Below are positions 1 through 8,406 of a stretch of 53,091 nucleotides of DNA, one piece after another (positions within the stretch are counted from its first letter, which is position 1; each line of letters starts with the position of its first letter). A program made the translations under genes and the position numbers. The notes below the pieces were generated by a model that worked only from the letters and a program-made list of their open reading frames with translations, was not told the origin of the DNA and did not search any database. Source of the stretch: an uncultured Verrucomicrobiota bacterium (lineage in GTDB: Bacteria; Verrucomicrobiota; Verrucomicrobiia; Limisphaerales; UBA9464); assembly GCA_903907995.1 (NCBI GenBank), contig CAIVQH010000032.1, positions 1 through 53,091 on the forward strand, in the 5' to 3' direction.

Positions 1-74
1 CGGCCTTTGCGGGTCAGTTCGGTGAGCTGGTCGCGTTCCGCCCCGGTCAGCGTCACTCGGTATCGATTGGCCAT
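1..74 (-). CDS. IS630-family transposase, N-terminal fragment cut by window edge
   Basis: Reading the reverse strand from the ATG at 72-74 gives 24 codons beginning MANRYRVTLTGAERDQLTEL and then running off the window. This matches the usual start of IS630/Tc1-like transposases (M-x-x-RYRVxLTxxERxxL), the lead-in to the N-terminal helix-turn-helix that binds the inverted repeat. The catalytic DDE domain would lie outside the window, so completeness cannot be judged. The element end should be in the 75-266 gap; no second copy of an inverted repeat is available to define it. The identification rests on a short stretch and could in principle be another HTH protein. Confidence 0.55.
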   Translation of the reverse strand, partial: MANRYRVTLTGAERDQLTELTRKG

Positions 75-266
75 GCCCCGAGCAAACCCCCGCCACTCGG
101 CCGAAGCAATGCGAAATAAAATGTGTTACACGATACTAGGAGCTGCCGCCTCGTTCGGGCGGCCTGACAGTATTCCGATTCGTTTTGCGCGCGGGCATGC
201 GCAGCCTGTCTTTCCGCTGGCAGGATTATCCTCCTTGAACACGACGGCGTTCCCGTAGGTGGCTAA
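75..266. other. Gap between transposase fragment and hicA
   Basis: No convincing gene is seen. The stretch at about 118-150, just upstream of the transposase start, is AT-richer than its surroundings and is where the outer end of the insertion sequence and its terminal repeat would be expected. Without the other end this cannot be confirmed. Confidence 0.3.
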
Positions 267-482
267 TCAAAGCAGCTCGGCGAACCCTTCCACGCTCATT
301 CCCGCCTGCTCAATCAGGCCTTTGAGCGTGCCGGGCTTGATGGGTTTGTGCTGCGGCACCACCACTGTGCGGGAGTCTTTGCGCATGATGAGATGGGAAC
401 CGGTCTGCCGCACCGTTTCGAATCCGGCGCGACGCAGGGCGCGTACGGCTTCGGGGCCGTTCACGTCGCGCGGGATCTTCAT
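267..482 (-). CDS. hicA: HicA-type mRNA interferase toxin
   Basis: This 71-residue protein fits the HicA/YcfA family in length and pattern: N-terminal MKIPRDVNGPEAVRAL helix, G-F-E-x-V-R-Q-T-G-S-H around residues 20-30 with the catalytic-type His30, and the strand V-V-V-P-Q-H-K-P-I-K-P-G-T-L before the last helix. Family members have a double-stranded RNA-binding fold and cleave mRNA when unbound. The start overlaps the stop of hicB by four bases (ATGA), so the pair is translationally coupled, with the antitoxin gene upstream. That order is common outside the E. coli arrangement. The usual second His of GSHH is Leu here, as in many active homologues. Confidence 0.85.
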   Translation of the reverse strand: MKIPRDVNGPEAVRALRRAGFETVRQTGSHLIMRKDSRTVVVPQHKPIKPGTLKGLIEQAGMSVEGFAELL

Positions 483-700
483 GCCAGGACCAGCGCGGGG
501 TCTTCGACGAAGTGCAGGCGGACGCGTTTGGGATGCTTACCGGGATCGAAATAGCCCATCACCGCGTCGGTGACCATGCGGTTGAGTTCTTCCAACGTGT
601 CGCCTTGCGTGGTGATGCCGCCGCGTCCCGCGTCATCCCAACGCGCCACATAACCGCCGGTTTCGTGGCAGGGCGTGACTTGAAAGAGGATTTCCTTCAT
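479..700 (-). CDS. hicB: HicB-type antitoxin
   Basis: A short HicB of 73 residues. The motif G-G-Y-V-A-R-W-D-D-A-G-R-G-G-I-T-T-Q-G-D-T-L-E-E-L at about residues 15-39 is the partial RNase H-like fold that binds and inhibits HicA. No C-terminal helix-turn-helix or ribbon-helix-helix is left in this length, so autoregulation by this protein is not obvious. It is the first gene of a two-gene reverse unit with hicA, and 47 bases separate it from the 3' end of guaA. Confidence 0.82.
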   Translation of the reverse strand: MKEILFQVTPCHETGGYVARWDDAGRGGITTQGDTLEELNRMVTDAVMGYFDPGKHPKRVRLHFVEDPALVLA

Positions 701-747
701 GGGCGCAAATATATGATGGGTCCACCCGGTTCAGGCAATGGACAGAT

Positions 748-2289
748 TTATTCCCACTCGATCGTGCCGGGTGGTTTGCTGGTGAGATCCAGCACCACGC
801 GGTTTAGTCCACGCACCTCGTTTGTGATGCGCAGCGAAATCTTTTCCAGCAGGTCGTAGGGCACCCGCACCCAGTCGGCGGTCATGCCGTCCTGGGACTC
901 CACCGCGCGGATCGCGATGGTCCAGTCGTAGGTGCGCTCGTCACCCTGCACACCCACGCTGCGCACGGGCAGCAGCACGGCGAAGGTCTGCCACGTCTTG
1001 TAGTACAGGTCGGCCGCCTTCATCTCCTCGACCACGATGGCGTCGGCGCGGCGCAGGATACGCAGCTTATCCTCCGTGATGTCGCCGAGGCAGCGCACCG
1101 CGAGGCCGGGCCCGGGGAAGGGCTGGCGGAAGACGATCTCCTTGGGCAGGCCGAGTTCGAGGCCGAGCTGCCGGACCTCGTCCTTGAAGAGGCACTTCAG
1201 CGGCTCGACGAGGGCAAACTTCATGTTCTTCGGCAGGCCGCCCACGTTGTGGTGGCTCTTGATCATGTGGGCCGGGTTGCCGCCGATGGGCACCGACTCG
1301 ATCACGTCCGGATAAAGCGTGCCCTGCGCGAGGAACTTCGCCTTGCCGGCCTTCTTTGTGGCCGCCTGGAACACGTCGATGAACGCCTTGCCGATGACCT
1401 TGCGCTTGGTCTCCGGATCAGTGACGCCCTTGAGCTTCTTCAGGAAGAGCGCCGTCGCATCCTCGTACTGCAGGCGGATCTTGAAGTGCTTCCCAAAGAC
1501 CTCCTGCACCACCTCGGCCTCCCGGGCGCGCAGCAGGCCGTTGTTCACGAAGATGCACGTGAGCTGGTCGCCAATGGCCTTGTGCAGCAGGGCCGCCGCG
1601 ACGCTCGAATCCACGCCGCCAGACAGGCCGAGGATCACGTGATCCCTGCCGACCTGCTTGCGGATGTCCGCGACCGCCTGGTCGAGGTAGTTGTGCATCG
1701 TCCACGAGCGACCGCAGCCGCAGATGCCGTGGATGAAATTGTTGAGGATGTCCTTCCCGCGCGGCGTGTGGACGACCTCGGGATGGAACTGGATGCCGTA
1801 AAGGCGGCGCGCGCGGTCCTCGATGCCGGCGAATTCCGAGTTGTCCGTCGTGGCGACCGTCTTGAAGCCCTTCGGCATCTTCGTGAGCTTGTCGCCGTGG
1901 CTGTTCCAGACCTGGAGCGACTTGGGCAGCTTCTTGAACAGCGCGCAGGTGCCATCGCGGATGGTGAGCGCCGCCTTACCGTACTCCCGGCGCTGGCCTT
2001 TCTCCACCTTGCCGCCGAGGAAGTGCGCGAAGAGCTGCACGCCGTAGCAGATGCCGAGCACCGGGATGCCGAGGTTGAAGATGGCCTTGTCGGGCAGGGG
2101 CGCGTCGGGCGCGTACACGCTGCTCGGCCCGCCGGACAGGATGATCCCTTTGGGATTGAGCTTGGCGATTTCCGCCGCCGGCGTGTCAAAGCGCAGGATG
2201 GTGGAATAGACGTTCGCCTCGCGCACGCGGCGGGCGATGACCTGGGTGTACTGGCTGCCGAAGTCGAGGATGACGATTTGTTCGTTCAT
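748..2289 (-). CDS. guaA: GMP synthase (glutamine-hydrolysing)
   Basis: A cytosolic enzyme that aminates XMP to GMP using glutamine and ATP, the last step of de novo GMP synthesis. The 513-residue length is standard. The N-terminal class I amidotransferase domain (about 1-190) has the nucleophile Cys81 in LGICYGVQ and His169/Glu171 in FHPEV. The ATP-pyrophosphatase domain follows, with the P-loop SGGVDS at 223-228, and then the C-terminal dimerisation domain ending in PGTIEWE. The start ATG has a GGAAG about eight bases upstream on the reverse strand. It is transcribed away from the restriction-modification gene and towards hicB-hicA. A complete core gene sitting between accessory genes is the best chromosomal anchor in this part. 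Confidence 0.97.
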   Translation of the reverse strand: MNEQIVILDFGSQYTQVIARRVREANVYSTILRFDTPAAEIAKLNPKGIILSGGPSSVYAPDAPLPDKAIFNLGIPVLGICYGVQLFAHFLGGKVEKGQRREYGKAALTIRDGTCALFKKLPKSLQVWNSHGDKLTKMPKGFKTVATTDNSEFAGIEDRARRLYGIQFHPEVVHTPRGKDILNNFIHGICGCGRSWTMHNYLDQAVADIRKQVGRDHVILGLSGGVDSSVAAALLHKAIGDQLTCIFVNNGLLRAREAEVVQEVFGKHFKIRLQYEDATALFLKKLKGVTDPETKRKVIGKAFIDVFQAATKKAGKAKFLAQGTLYPDVIESVPIGGNPAHMIKSHHNVGGLPKNMKFALVEPLKCLFKDEVRQLGLELGLPKEIVFRQPFPGPGLAVRCLGDITEDKLRILRRADAIVVEEMKAADLYYKTWQTFAVLLPVRSVGVQGDERTYDWTIAIRAVESQDGMTADWVRVPYDLLEKISLRITNEVRGLNRVVLDLTSKPPGTIEWE

Positions 2290-2387
2290 GGCGGAGCTTC
2301 CAAAGCACAGGTTATCGGGCCGAAGCCGGGGGTCTGGCGAGTGAAAACTTGGAAGACGGACCCCTAGCCTGCGGCGAGGAAGCAGGT

Positions 2388-2405
2388 CGGGCGCAATCGC
2401 GCCCG
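2388..2405. repeat. Small perfect hairpin in the guaA/R-M divergent gap
   Basis: A seven-base stem CGGGCGC/GCGCCCG with loop AATC lies midway in the divergent gap between guaA and the restriction-modification gene. There is no T-run on either side, so it is not a convincing terminator. It could be an operator or only a GC-rich chance palindrome. Confidence 0.3.
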
Positions 2406-2463
2406 AATCGTCCCCTGCGGCTCGACAGCACCCGCCTCGCGGGCGTAAGTATTGGCCCTTCAG

Positions 2464-4359
2464 ATGTCCCGCGCCGCCAAAGCTGACCCCCTACCGCTGA
2501 CGGATCCGGCGGCCTTCATCGCCCGCTGGGCCTCCTCGGGTGCGGCGGAGCGGGCGAATTACCAGCTCTTCCTTTCCGAGCTGTGCGACCTGATCGGCGT
2601 GGCGCGGCCCGATCCCACCAAGCCCGACGACACTGACAACGCCTACGTCTTCGAGCGCAGCGTCACCTTTCACCACCAGGACGGCACCACCAGCACCGGA
2701 CGCATCGACCTCTACAAGCGCGGCTGCTTCGTGCTGGAGGCCAAGCAGGGCGTCGAGAAGCGTGAGGCGGCCGAAGCGCTCGCCGAGGCCACGAAAGCGA
2801 AGGCCAAGGCCGCGAAGAAAGGCCACGCCCAGCGCGGCAGCGCGGCGTGGGATGAGGCCATGCTCAAGGCGCGTGGTCAGGCCGAGCAATACGCCCGCGC
2901 GTTGCCGGCCAGCGAGGGGCGTCCGCCGCTGCTCATCATCGTCGATGTCGGCCATAGCATCGAACTCTACTCCGAGTTCACCCGCACCGGCGGCACCTAC
3001 GTTCCGTTTCCTGATCCGCAGAGCCACCGCATCCTGCTCGCCCGGCTGGGTGACGCGGCCGTGCGCGAGTCCCTGCGGCTCGCGTGGACCGACCCGCAGG
3101 CGCTCGATCCCACGCGCCGGAGCGCCCGCGTCACCCGTGAGATCGCCCAGAGCCTCGGGTTGCTTGCCGCTTCGCTGGAAAAGAGCGGCCACCGCGCGGA
3201 AGCCGTCGCCACCTTCCTCATGCGCGCGCTCTTCACGATGTTCGCGGAAGACGTCGAGCTGCTGCCGAAGGACAGCTTCATCAATCTGCTCCGGAGCCTC
3301 CACGGCCACACCGAGCAGTTCGTGCCGATGATCGAGGAACTGTGGGGGCGCATGAAGACCGGCGGCTTCTCCACCGTGCTCCGTGAAAAAGTGCGCCACT
3401 TCAATGGCGGCCTGTTCGAGAGTGCCACCGCGCTCCCGCTCACCGACGACCAGTTCGAGCTGCTCATCGAGGCGTCGCGCGCCGACTGGCGCGATGTCGA
3501 GCCCGCCATCTTCGGCACCCTGCTGGAGCGTGCGCTCAATCCCATCGAGCGCCACCGGCTCGGCGCGCACTACACCCCGCGCGCCTACGTCGAGCGCCTC
3601 GTCTTGCCCACCGTCGTCGAGCCGCTGCGCGCCGAGTGGGACGCCACCAAGGCCGCCGCCGTCACGCTCGACCGTCAGGGCAAAACTCAGGAAGCCGCCG
3701 CCGAAGTGCAGCGCTACCATCGCCGCCTCTGCGAAGTGCGCGTCCTCGACCCCGCGTGCGGCTCCGGCAATTTCCTTTACGTCACGCTGGAGCACCTCAA
3801 GCGCCTCGAAGGCGAGGTCCTTAACGCCCTCGACCGGCTCGGCCACGAGCAGGCCGCGCTGGAGATGGCCGGGTTCACTGTTGATCCGCACCAGCTTCTC
3901 GGACTGGAGGTGAACCCGCGTGCGGCCGCCATCGCCGAGCTGGTCCTGTGGATTGGCTACCTCCAGTGGCACTTCCGCACCCGGGGCCGCGTCGCCCCGC
4001 CCGAGCCCATCATCAAGAACTTCCACAACATCGAGTGCCGCGACGCCGTGCTCGCCTACGACCGCACCGAGCCCGTGCTCGACGCGCAGGGCCGGCCCGT
4101 CACGCGCTGGGATGGGCGGACTCTGAAAAAGCATCCCGTCACCGGCGAGGACGTGCCCGATGAAACCGCGCGCGTCCCGTTGCTGAGCTACGTAAATCCG
4201 CGCCCCGCCGAATGGCCGCAGGCGGATTTTATTGTTGGCAACCCGCCATACATCGGTGTGCGTCGGCTGCGGACTACGGTTAGTGACGATTATGTGAAGG
4301 CACTGGTGAAAGCATATCCAGAGGTTCCGGAGACGAGCGATTACGTTATGTATTGGTGA
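2464..4359 (+). CDS. MmeI-like restriction-modification enzyme, N-terminal part (broken gene)
   Basis: This is the first 631 residues of a single-chain nuclease/adenine methyltransferase. An N-terminal PD-(D/E)xK-like nuclease motif is visible as Asp82...Glu92-x-Lys94 (RIDLYKRG...LEAKQ), spaced as in MmeI. The methyltransferase motif [10 protein letters not shown] lies near residue 429 and motif IV NPPY near 593, so the catalytic part looks intact. Translation ends at an in-frame TGA (4357-4359) where homologous proteins, as remembered, continue Y-W-W-x-K-A-A. The same frame then stays open to 5937 and encodes the expected remainder. I chose ATG 2464; an upstream in-frame TTG at 2452 is possible. 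Codon use is strongly C/G-ended up to about 4215 and changes just before the stop. Confidence 0.8.
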   Translation: MSRAAKADPLPLTDPAAFIARWASSGAAERANYQLFLSELCDLIGVARPDPTKPDDTDNAYVFERSVTFHHQDGTTSTGRIDLYKRGCFVLEAKQGVEKREAAEALAEATKAKAKAAKKGHAQRGSAAWDEAMLKARGQAEQYARALPASEGRPPLLIIVDVGHSIELYSEFTRTGGTYVPFPDPQSHRILLARLGDAAVRESLRLAWTDPQALDPTRRSARVTREIAQSLGLLAASLEKSGHRAEAVATFLMRALFTMFAEDVELLPKDSFINLLRSLHGHTEQFVPMIEELWGRMKTGGFSTVLREKVRHFNGGLFESATALPLTDDQFELLIEASRADWRDVEPAIFGTLLERALNPIERHRLGAHYTPRAYVERLVLPTVVEPLRAEWDATKAAAVTLDRQGKTQEAAAEVQRYHRRLCEVRVLDPACGSGNFLYVTLEHLKRLEGEVLNALDRLGHEQAALEMAGFTVDPHQLLGLEVNPRAAAIAELVLWIGYLQWHFRTRGRVAPPEPIIKNFHNIECRDAVLAYDRTEPVLDAQGRPVTRWDGRTLKKHPVTGEDVPDETARVPLLSYVNPRPAEWPQADFIVGNPPYIGVRRLRTTVSDDYVKALVKAYPEVPETSDYVMYW

Positions 4360-4449
4360 GAAAAGGCGGCGCTCGTCGTTGCTACGGGAGCCACGCGACG
4401 GTTCGGAGTCATCACGACCAATAGTATTGTTCAGTCGTATTCTCGCCGA

Positions 4450-5937
4450 ATGCTGGAGCGGCATCTTGTTGATGAGGGAAAGGTGAAACTGGCATTCGCG
4501 GTGGCCGATCATCCGTGGGTCGACGCTGCCGACGGCGCGGCTGTTCGCGTCGCTATGACCGTCGGTTGCTCTGTAACGGAGAAGGTCGTGCCGACGCTTG
4601 GAGAAGCGGATGGTGACGGCGAGAGCGCCACCTTTACATACAAAGCTGTTGGACGCATCGGAACGTCGCTTGATGCGGTGTCAGTCCACGAGCAAATCAC
4701 AGCGCTCGAAGCGAATCGCGACATATGCTTCCAAGGCGTCGTCCCTTCCGGCGATGGTTTCAAACTAGACGCCGATGAAGTTGTGAAACTGGGTTACAGC
4801 GATGACGCGCTACCTCCGGTACTTCGCCGCTACATCATCGGCAAGGATTTGGTGCAGCGGTTCGAGTGCCGATTCATCATCGATTTCTTCGGACTGTCGG
4901 ATTCGCAAGCGATGGCGTCTTGGCCAGCGCTGTATCAGTGGGTCACAAATCGAGTCCGTGGAGAGCGTGAAGCGAAGCGCGGCGACACGAAGGACTCGCA
5001 AGAATATGCCGACAACTGGTGGATATTCGCAAAGACGCGCCCGACGATGCGTAAAGCGCTGAAAGGATTACGACGCTTCATCGTTACGCCCTATACCGCC
5101 AAGCATCGTCCGTTCGTTTTTGTTGACGGCGACACATTGCCCGATGCGATGGCGTACGCGATTGCCAGCGACGATGCATTCACGCTCGGCGTTCTTTCGA
5201 GTCGGACGCACTTGGTTTGGGCATTGAAGACAGGTGGTACGCTTGAGGATCGTCCGCGCTATAACAGCACTTCGACGTTCGCGCCGTTCCCATTCCCAAT
5301 GGCGACCGAGGCTCAGCAAACGCGTATCCGCGACCTCGCCGAGCGCCTCGACACCCACCGCAAACGTCAGCAAGCCCAGCACCCGAAGCTGACGCTCACG
5401 GACTGTTACAACGTCCTCGAAAAACTCCGCGCCGGCACCCCGCTCATCGCGAAGGAACAGCTCACCCACGAGCACGGCCTTGTCTCCGTCCTCCGCCAGC
5501 TCCACGACGAGCTGGATGCCGCCGTCGCCGCCGCCTACGGCCTCCCGACCACCGCGAGCGACGAAGCCATCCTCACCCACCTCTGCGCGCTCAACGCCCA
5601 ACGCGCCGCCGAGGAACGCGCCGGCATCATCCGCTGGCTGCGCCCCGCCTTTCAAAACCCCACGAGCACCGCGACGCAAACCAGCCTTGCCACCGGCGAC
5701 GAGCCCGCCGCCGTGAAGCCCGCCGCCGCGAAGGCGAAGCCCGCCTGGCCCAAGGCGCTCGCCGCGCAGGTGCAGGCCGTGGAGGCGGCGCTCGCGGCCA
5801 TGCCCGGCGCGGTCACATCCGCCGCGCTGGCGAAGACGTTCGCGCGCGCCCCGGAGGCGGCGGTGGCGGAGATATTAGACACCCTCGCCACCCTCGGCCG
5901 TGCCCGGCGCGAAGCCAAAGGCCGCTACTGCCGGTAG
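4450..5937 (+). CDS. MmeI-like restriction-modification enzyme, target-recognition and C-terminal part (broken gene)
   Basis: The continuation, in the same frame, of the gene starting at 2464; codons 4360-4449 are also open and read EKAALVVATG, which fits the family. If translated separately the first ATG is 4450. The segment Y-I-I-G-K-D-L-V-Q-R-F near residue 128 and the N-S-T-S-T-F-A-P-F-P-F-P block near 280 resemble target-recognition regions of this family. After about residue 290 comes a helical C-terminal region, an Ala/Lys/Pro-rich linker and a small helical, winged-helix-like end. Codon use from about 4220 to 5310 is markedly less G/C-ended than before and after. Without the N-terminal half this part cannot methylate or cut DNA, so function needs stop readthrough, or the gene is dead. 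Confidence 0.75.
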   Translation: MLERHLVDEGKVKLAFAVADHPWVDAADGAAVRVAMTVGCSVTEKVVPTLGEADGDGESATFTYKAVGRIGTSLDAVSVHEQITALEANRDICFQGVVPSGDGFKLDADEVVKLGYSDDALPPVLRRYIIGKDLVQRFECRFIIDFFGLSDSQAMASWPALYQWVTNRVRGEREAKRGDTKDSQEYADNWWIFAKTRPTMRKALKGLRRFIVTPYTAKHRPFVFVDGDTLPDAMAYAIASDDAFTLGVLSSRTHLVWALKTGGTLEDRPRYNSTSTFAPFPFPMATEAQQTRIRDLAERLDTHRKRQQAQHPKLTLTDCYNVLEKLRAGTPLIAKEQLTHEHGLVSVLRQLHDELDAAVAAAYGLPTTASDEAILTHLCALNAQRAAEERAGIIRWLRPAFQNPTSTATQTSLATGDEPAAVKPAAAKAKPAWPKALAAQVQAVEAALAAMPGAVTSAALAKTFARAPEAAVAEILDTLATLGRARREAKGRYCR

Positions 5938-5948
5938 CCCAGCCGCCG

Positions 5949-7106
5949 ATGGACCCGCTGCCCCAGCTAAGCCCGGCCGAGTTGAGACAACTCATGGTAA
6001 AGGCTCTCGGAGCGGTCGTAAGGGGGATGGAAAAGGAAACCCACACAGACCGGGCGGCCGGTCTGGCACAGGCCGCCTTCATCTGCGCCATGGCGAGAAG
6101 CTCGGAGCAATCGCCATCCTACGAACTCATCGGCTTTCTGGAGGGGACAAGTAAAATTGTGAGCCAACTGCTGGCCACGGCCGAAGGGTATCGCCGGTTC
6201 GCAGTCGAGAAAGGTGACGTCGCCGAAGCGTTGCGCTGGCGCCGCCTGCAATGCGATCTGGATTTCGGATTGGCGCGCGGTTTTGGCTGGCTCAATGGGT
6301 TGGTCGCGTATCGCGCGGGCGTGACGGAGTCTCAGGATCTGCTCATTGACGAGCTGATGCGGGCCAAAGGGCACACCACAGCAATGAGGGACCTGCTCCG
6401 GCGGTGGTGCGCACTGGCACCGGAGGAATTCGAGGTGGTCGAGGGCGAAGCCACCATGGGCGATTCCGCGGTGGCCTACCTGGCGTGGGAAACCATCGCG
6501 CAGACAGAGCATCTCGCTGAATTGGCCGAGCGCTACCCGGCGCAACTGCGGACGGTGGCCCGACAGGTCCCGAAATGGCCGGTATTGGTGTCCCAACGCG
6601 ACCTCGCCCACGGACCCGCCTGCCGCAAGCTCCACGCGCTCCAACTGGGCCGTGATTATCCACTGGAAACGGGCGGCGGCACCCGGTTCCGACCGGCGAA
6701 CCCGATGGGCCGCTATCTGACGGATTGGGTGGAACGGGTGCATTACTTCCGGATTGATCTGACCGCCTACCGGGAGGCGGCCGAACGCCAGCAGAATCCG
6801 GATGACGCCGCCGTCCGACGCTACTGGCAGGTGGAGGGCGAGAATCCGCCGACCGCCGAGATGGAGGCCGTGCTGCGCAGCCTGCCGGACCTGCCGCGAC
6901 TCACCAAGGCCACGAGCGACGACTGGGCGAAACGCGCGCTGGTGCCGCTCATCATGCTCACCGATGCGAAGACCGAGGCGACCTGCACCGAGCCGGTGCT
7001 GAAGAAAATCTGGCAGCAGAAAGGCGTGAAGTCGGCGGCGACCTTCCGCTCCCGATTGCTCTCGAAGGTGGCGCAGACGCTGCGCCCGCTCGCCCGGAAA
7101 GCCTGA
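5949..7106 (+). CDS. Hypothetical protein, 385 residues
   Basis: I do not recognise this protein. It starts 11 bases after the restriction-modification gene, in the same direction. It looks soluble and largely helical, with no signal peptide or membrane segment. Visible features are a charged N-terminus, several Trp-rich helices (for example around residues 95-115 and 135-145), and a basic C-terminal part with KKIWQQKGVKSAATFRSRL that could bind nucleic acid. Codon use matches the high-GC neighbours. Position suggests it could be an accessory gene of the R-M locus or the first gene of a cassette with the two small genes that follow. Neither can be decided from sequence alone. Confidence 0.6.
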   Translation: MDPLPQLSPAELRQLMVKALGAVVRGMEKETHTDRAAGLAQAAFICAMARSSEQSPSYELIGFLEGTSKIVSQLLATAEGYRRFAVEKGDVAEALRWRRLQCDLDFGLARGFGWLNGLVAYRAGVTESQDLLIDELMRAKGHTTAMRDLLRRWCALAPEEFEVVEGEATMGDSAVAYLAWETIAQTEHLAELAERYPAQLRTVARQVPKWPVLVSQRDLAHGPACRKLHALQLGRDYPLETGGGTRFRPANPMGRYLTDWVERVHYFRIDLTAYREAAERQQNPDDAAVRRYWQVEGENPPTAEMEAVLRSLPDLPRLTKATSDDWAKRALVPLIMLTDAKTEATCTEPVLKKIWQQKGVKSAATFRSRLLSKVAQTLRPLARKA

Positions 7107-7323
7107 GCGCGGCTGAATCGGAGCCGTCGCGCCAACGAGCTAAAGACCCGCCGATACAGGAGCAGACTTACGTGAACAATCCGGGGTTTTCACGCAAACG
7201 GAAGTCTCGCAACCGAGGAGCACACGCCGTAGCTGAAGATGGCCATTTTGGTCGGCTGTGGTCGCCTCAACCCGCCCGCAGGTGCGGAACCGGAAACGAG
7301 GCGGTGCCGACGAATGGGTCATC

Positions 7324-7515
7324 ATGAGAATGATCTCCGTCAGCTCTTCCGCCATCAGCGCCATTGGCTACGATGGCTCCATGCTCCGGGTCGTGTTCCG
7401 GCACGGCGGCACCTACGACCATCCCGGCGTGCCGGAATGGGTTTTCCGGGAGTTCCTCAAGGCGGACTCCCACGGACGCTATTACGTGTATCACATCCGC
7501 GGGAGGTACCGATGA
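7324..7515 (+). CDS. KTSC-domain protein
   Basis: A 63-residue protein that is essentially one KTSC domain. The pattern V-S-S-S-A-I-S-A-I-G-Y-D, then L-R-V-V-F-R-H-G-G-T-Y-D-H-P-G-V-P, then F-L-K-A-D-S-H-G-R-Y-Y matches the family, in which the consensus is SSAIxxIGYD...LxVxFxxGxxYxYxxVP. The family is small, widespread in phage and mobile contexts, and has no established biochemical function. I chose the ATG at 7324 because the domain begins directly there; the frame is open upstream to 7258. The stop overlaps the next start by four bases (ATGA), so the two genes are probably co-translated. Confidence 0.7.
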   Translation: MRMISVSSSAISAIGYDGSMLRVVFRHGGTYDHPGVPEWVFREFLKADSHGRYYVYHIRGRYR

Positions 7516-8309
7516 CCCGCACGGGCAAGATTGCACGGCTGCCGCACGCGGTGCGCGAGGAACTGAACCGCCGGCTGCGGGATGGCGAGCCGGGCGGCCC
7601 GCTGCTGGAATGGCTGAACGCGCACGAGGAGGTGGGGGAAGTGCTCCAGAATCACTTCGACGGGCAGCCGATCAACAAACAAAACCTTTCGGACTGGCGG
7701 CTGGGCGGGCACCGCGACTGGCTGCGCCACCAGGAAACCCGCGACCTGATGCGCCACCTCAGCGAGCAGGGGGACGAACTGCTGGAAGAAACCCGGGGCG
7801 AGGCGGTAAGCGACCGGTTGGCCGCCGTGCTGGCCACGGAGGTGGTCCGCACCGCCCAGACCGTGCTCGACGAAGTGACGGACCCGCCGGAGCGCTGGCG
7901 GCGAATCCGCGAGCTGCTGCGGGAACTTGCCGAACTGCGGAAGGACGATCACCGGGCGGCCCGGCTGAGGCTGGCCCGCGACGAGGCCATCCGTGAGGAG
8001 GAGGAACGCGAGCAGCAGGCGCACGACGCGGAAATCAAGCGGCTGAAGCACCAGGCCACCGCCCCGTTGTGGGCCGCCCTCAGGCTGCCAACACTGGCCG
8101 AGGTGTTTGGCGGCGGCGAGGCCGGCCGCAACGCCGCCGCCTTGATCCTGGAAGCGGAGAACGACCTGCCGACGGGTTTCTTCAGCCGGAAAACGCCGGA
8201 ACCGGCAGCGACCCAGTCAAGCCCAGTCAAGCCTGGTCAAACCACTTTTCCGGGGAGCGAACCCGCTGCCGATGAAGTGGAAATCGGGAGCAGGGAGGGC
8301 GGGCGATGA
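7512..8309 (+). CDS. Hypothetical helical protein with HTH-like N-terminus
   Basis: A 265-residue protein starting at ATG 7512, overlapping the KTSC stop. The N-terminus, TGKIARLPHAVREELNRRL then EWLN and INKQNLSDWRLGGHRDWL near residues 45-70, has the look of a small terminase-like or Mu-gp27-like DNA-binding module: helix, turn, and Q-N-L-S-x-W recognition helix. A long Glu/Arg-rich coiled-coil region (about residues 80-185) follows, then a low-complexity Pro/Ser tail. I recall proteins of this layout as frequent, uncharacterised genes in Verrucomicrobiota; that is memory, not a search result. The function is unknown, and a phage-derived or regulatory role is inference. Confidence 0.6.
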   Translation: MTRTGKIARLPHAVREELNRRLRDGEPGGPLLEWLNAHEEVGEVLQNHFDGQPINKQNLSDWRLGGHRDWLRHQETRDLMRHLSEQGDELLEETRGEAVSDRLAAVLATEVVRTAQTVLDEVTDPPERWRRIRELLRELAELRKDDHRAARLRLARDEAIREEEEREQQAHDAEIKRLKHQATAPLWAALRLPTLAEVFGGGEAGRNAAALILEAENDLPTGFFSRKTPEPAATQSSPVKPGQTTFPGSEPAADEVEIGSREGGR

Positions 8310-8406
8310 GCAGGTACAAATCAGGCTGGCATCACAGCCCAACGCTTGAACCGAATATCAGAGGTGGCAATGCGGCCCCTAATTTCATATCTCCTTCCCA
8401 CCTGAC

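Noticed and set aside
2491-4512. 673-codon open frame on the reverse strand opposite the R-M gene
   Set aside because: It lies fully antisense to a well-supported gene, has no recognisable domain and follows the codon shadow of high-GC DNA.
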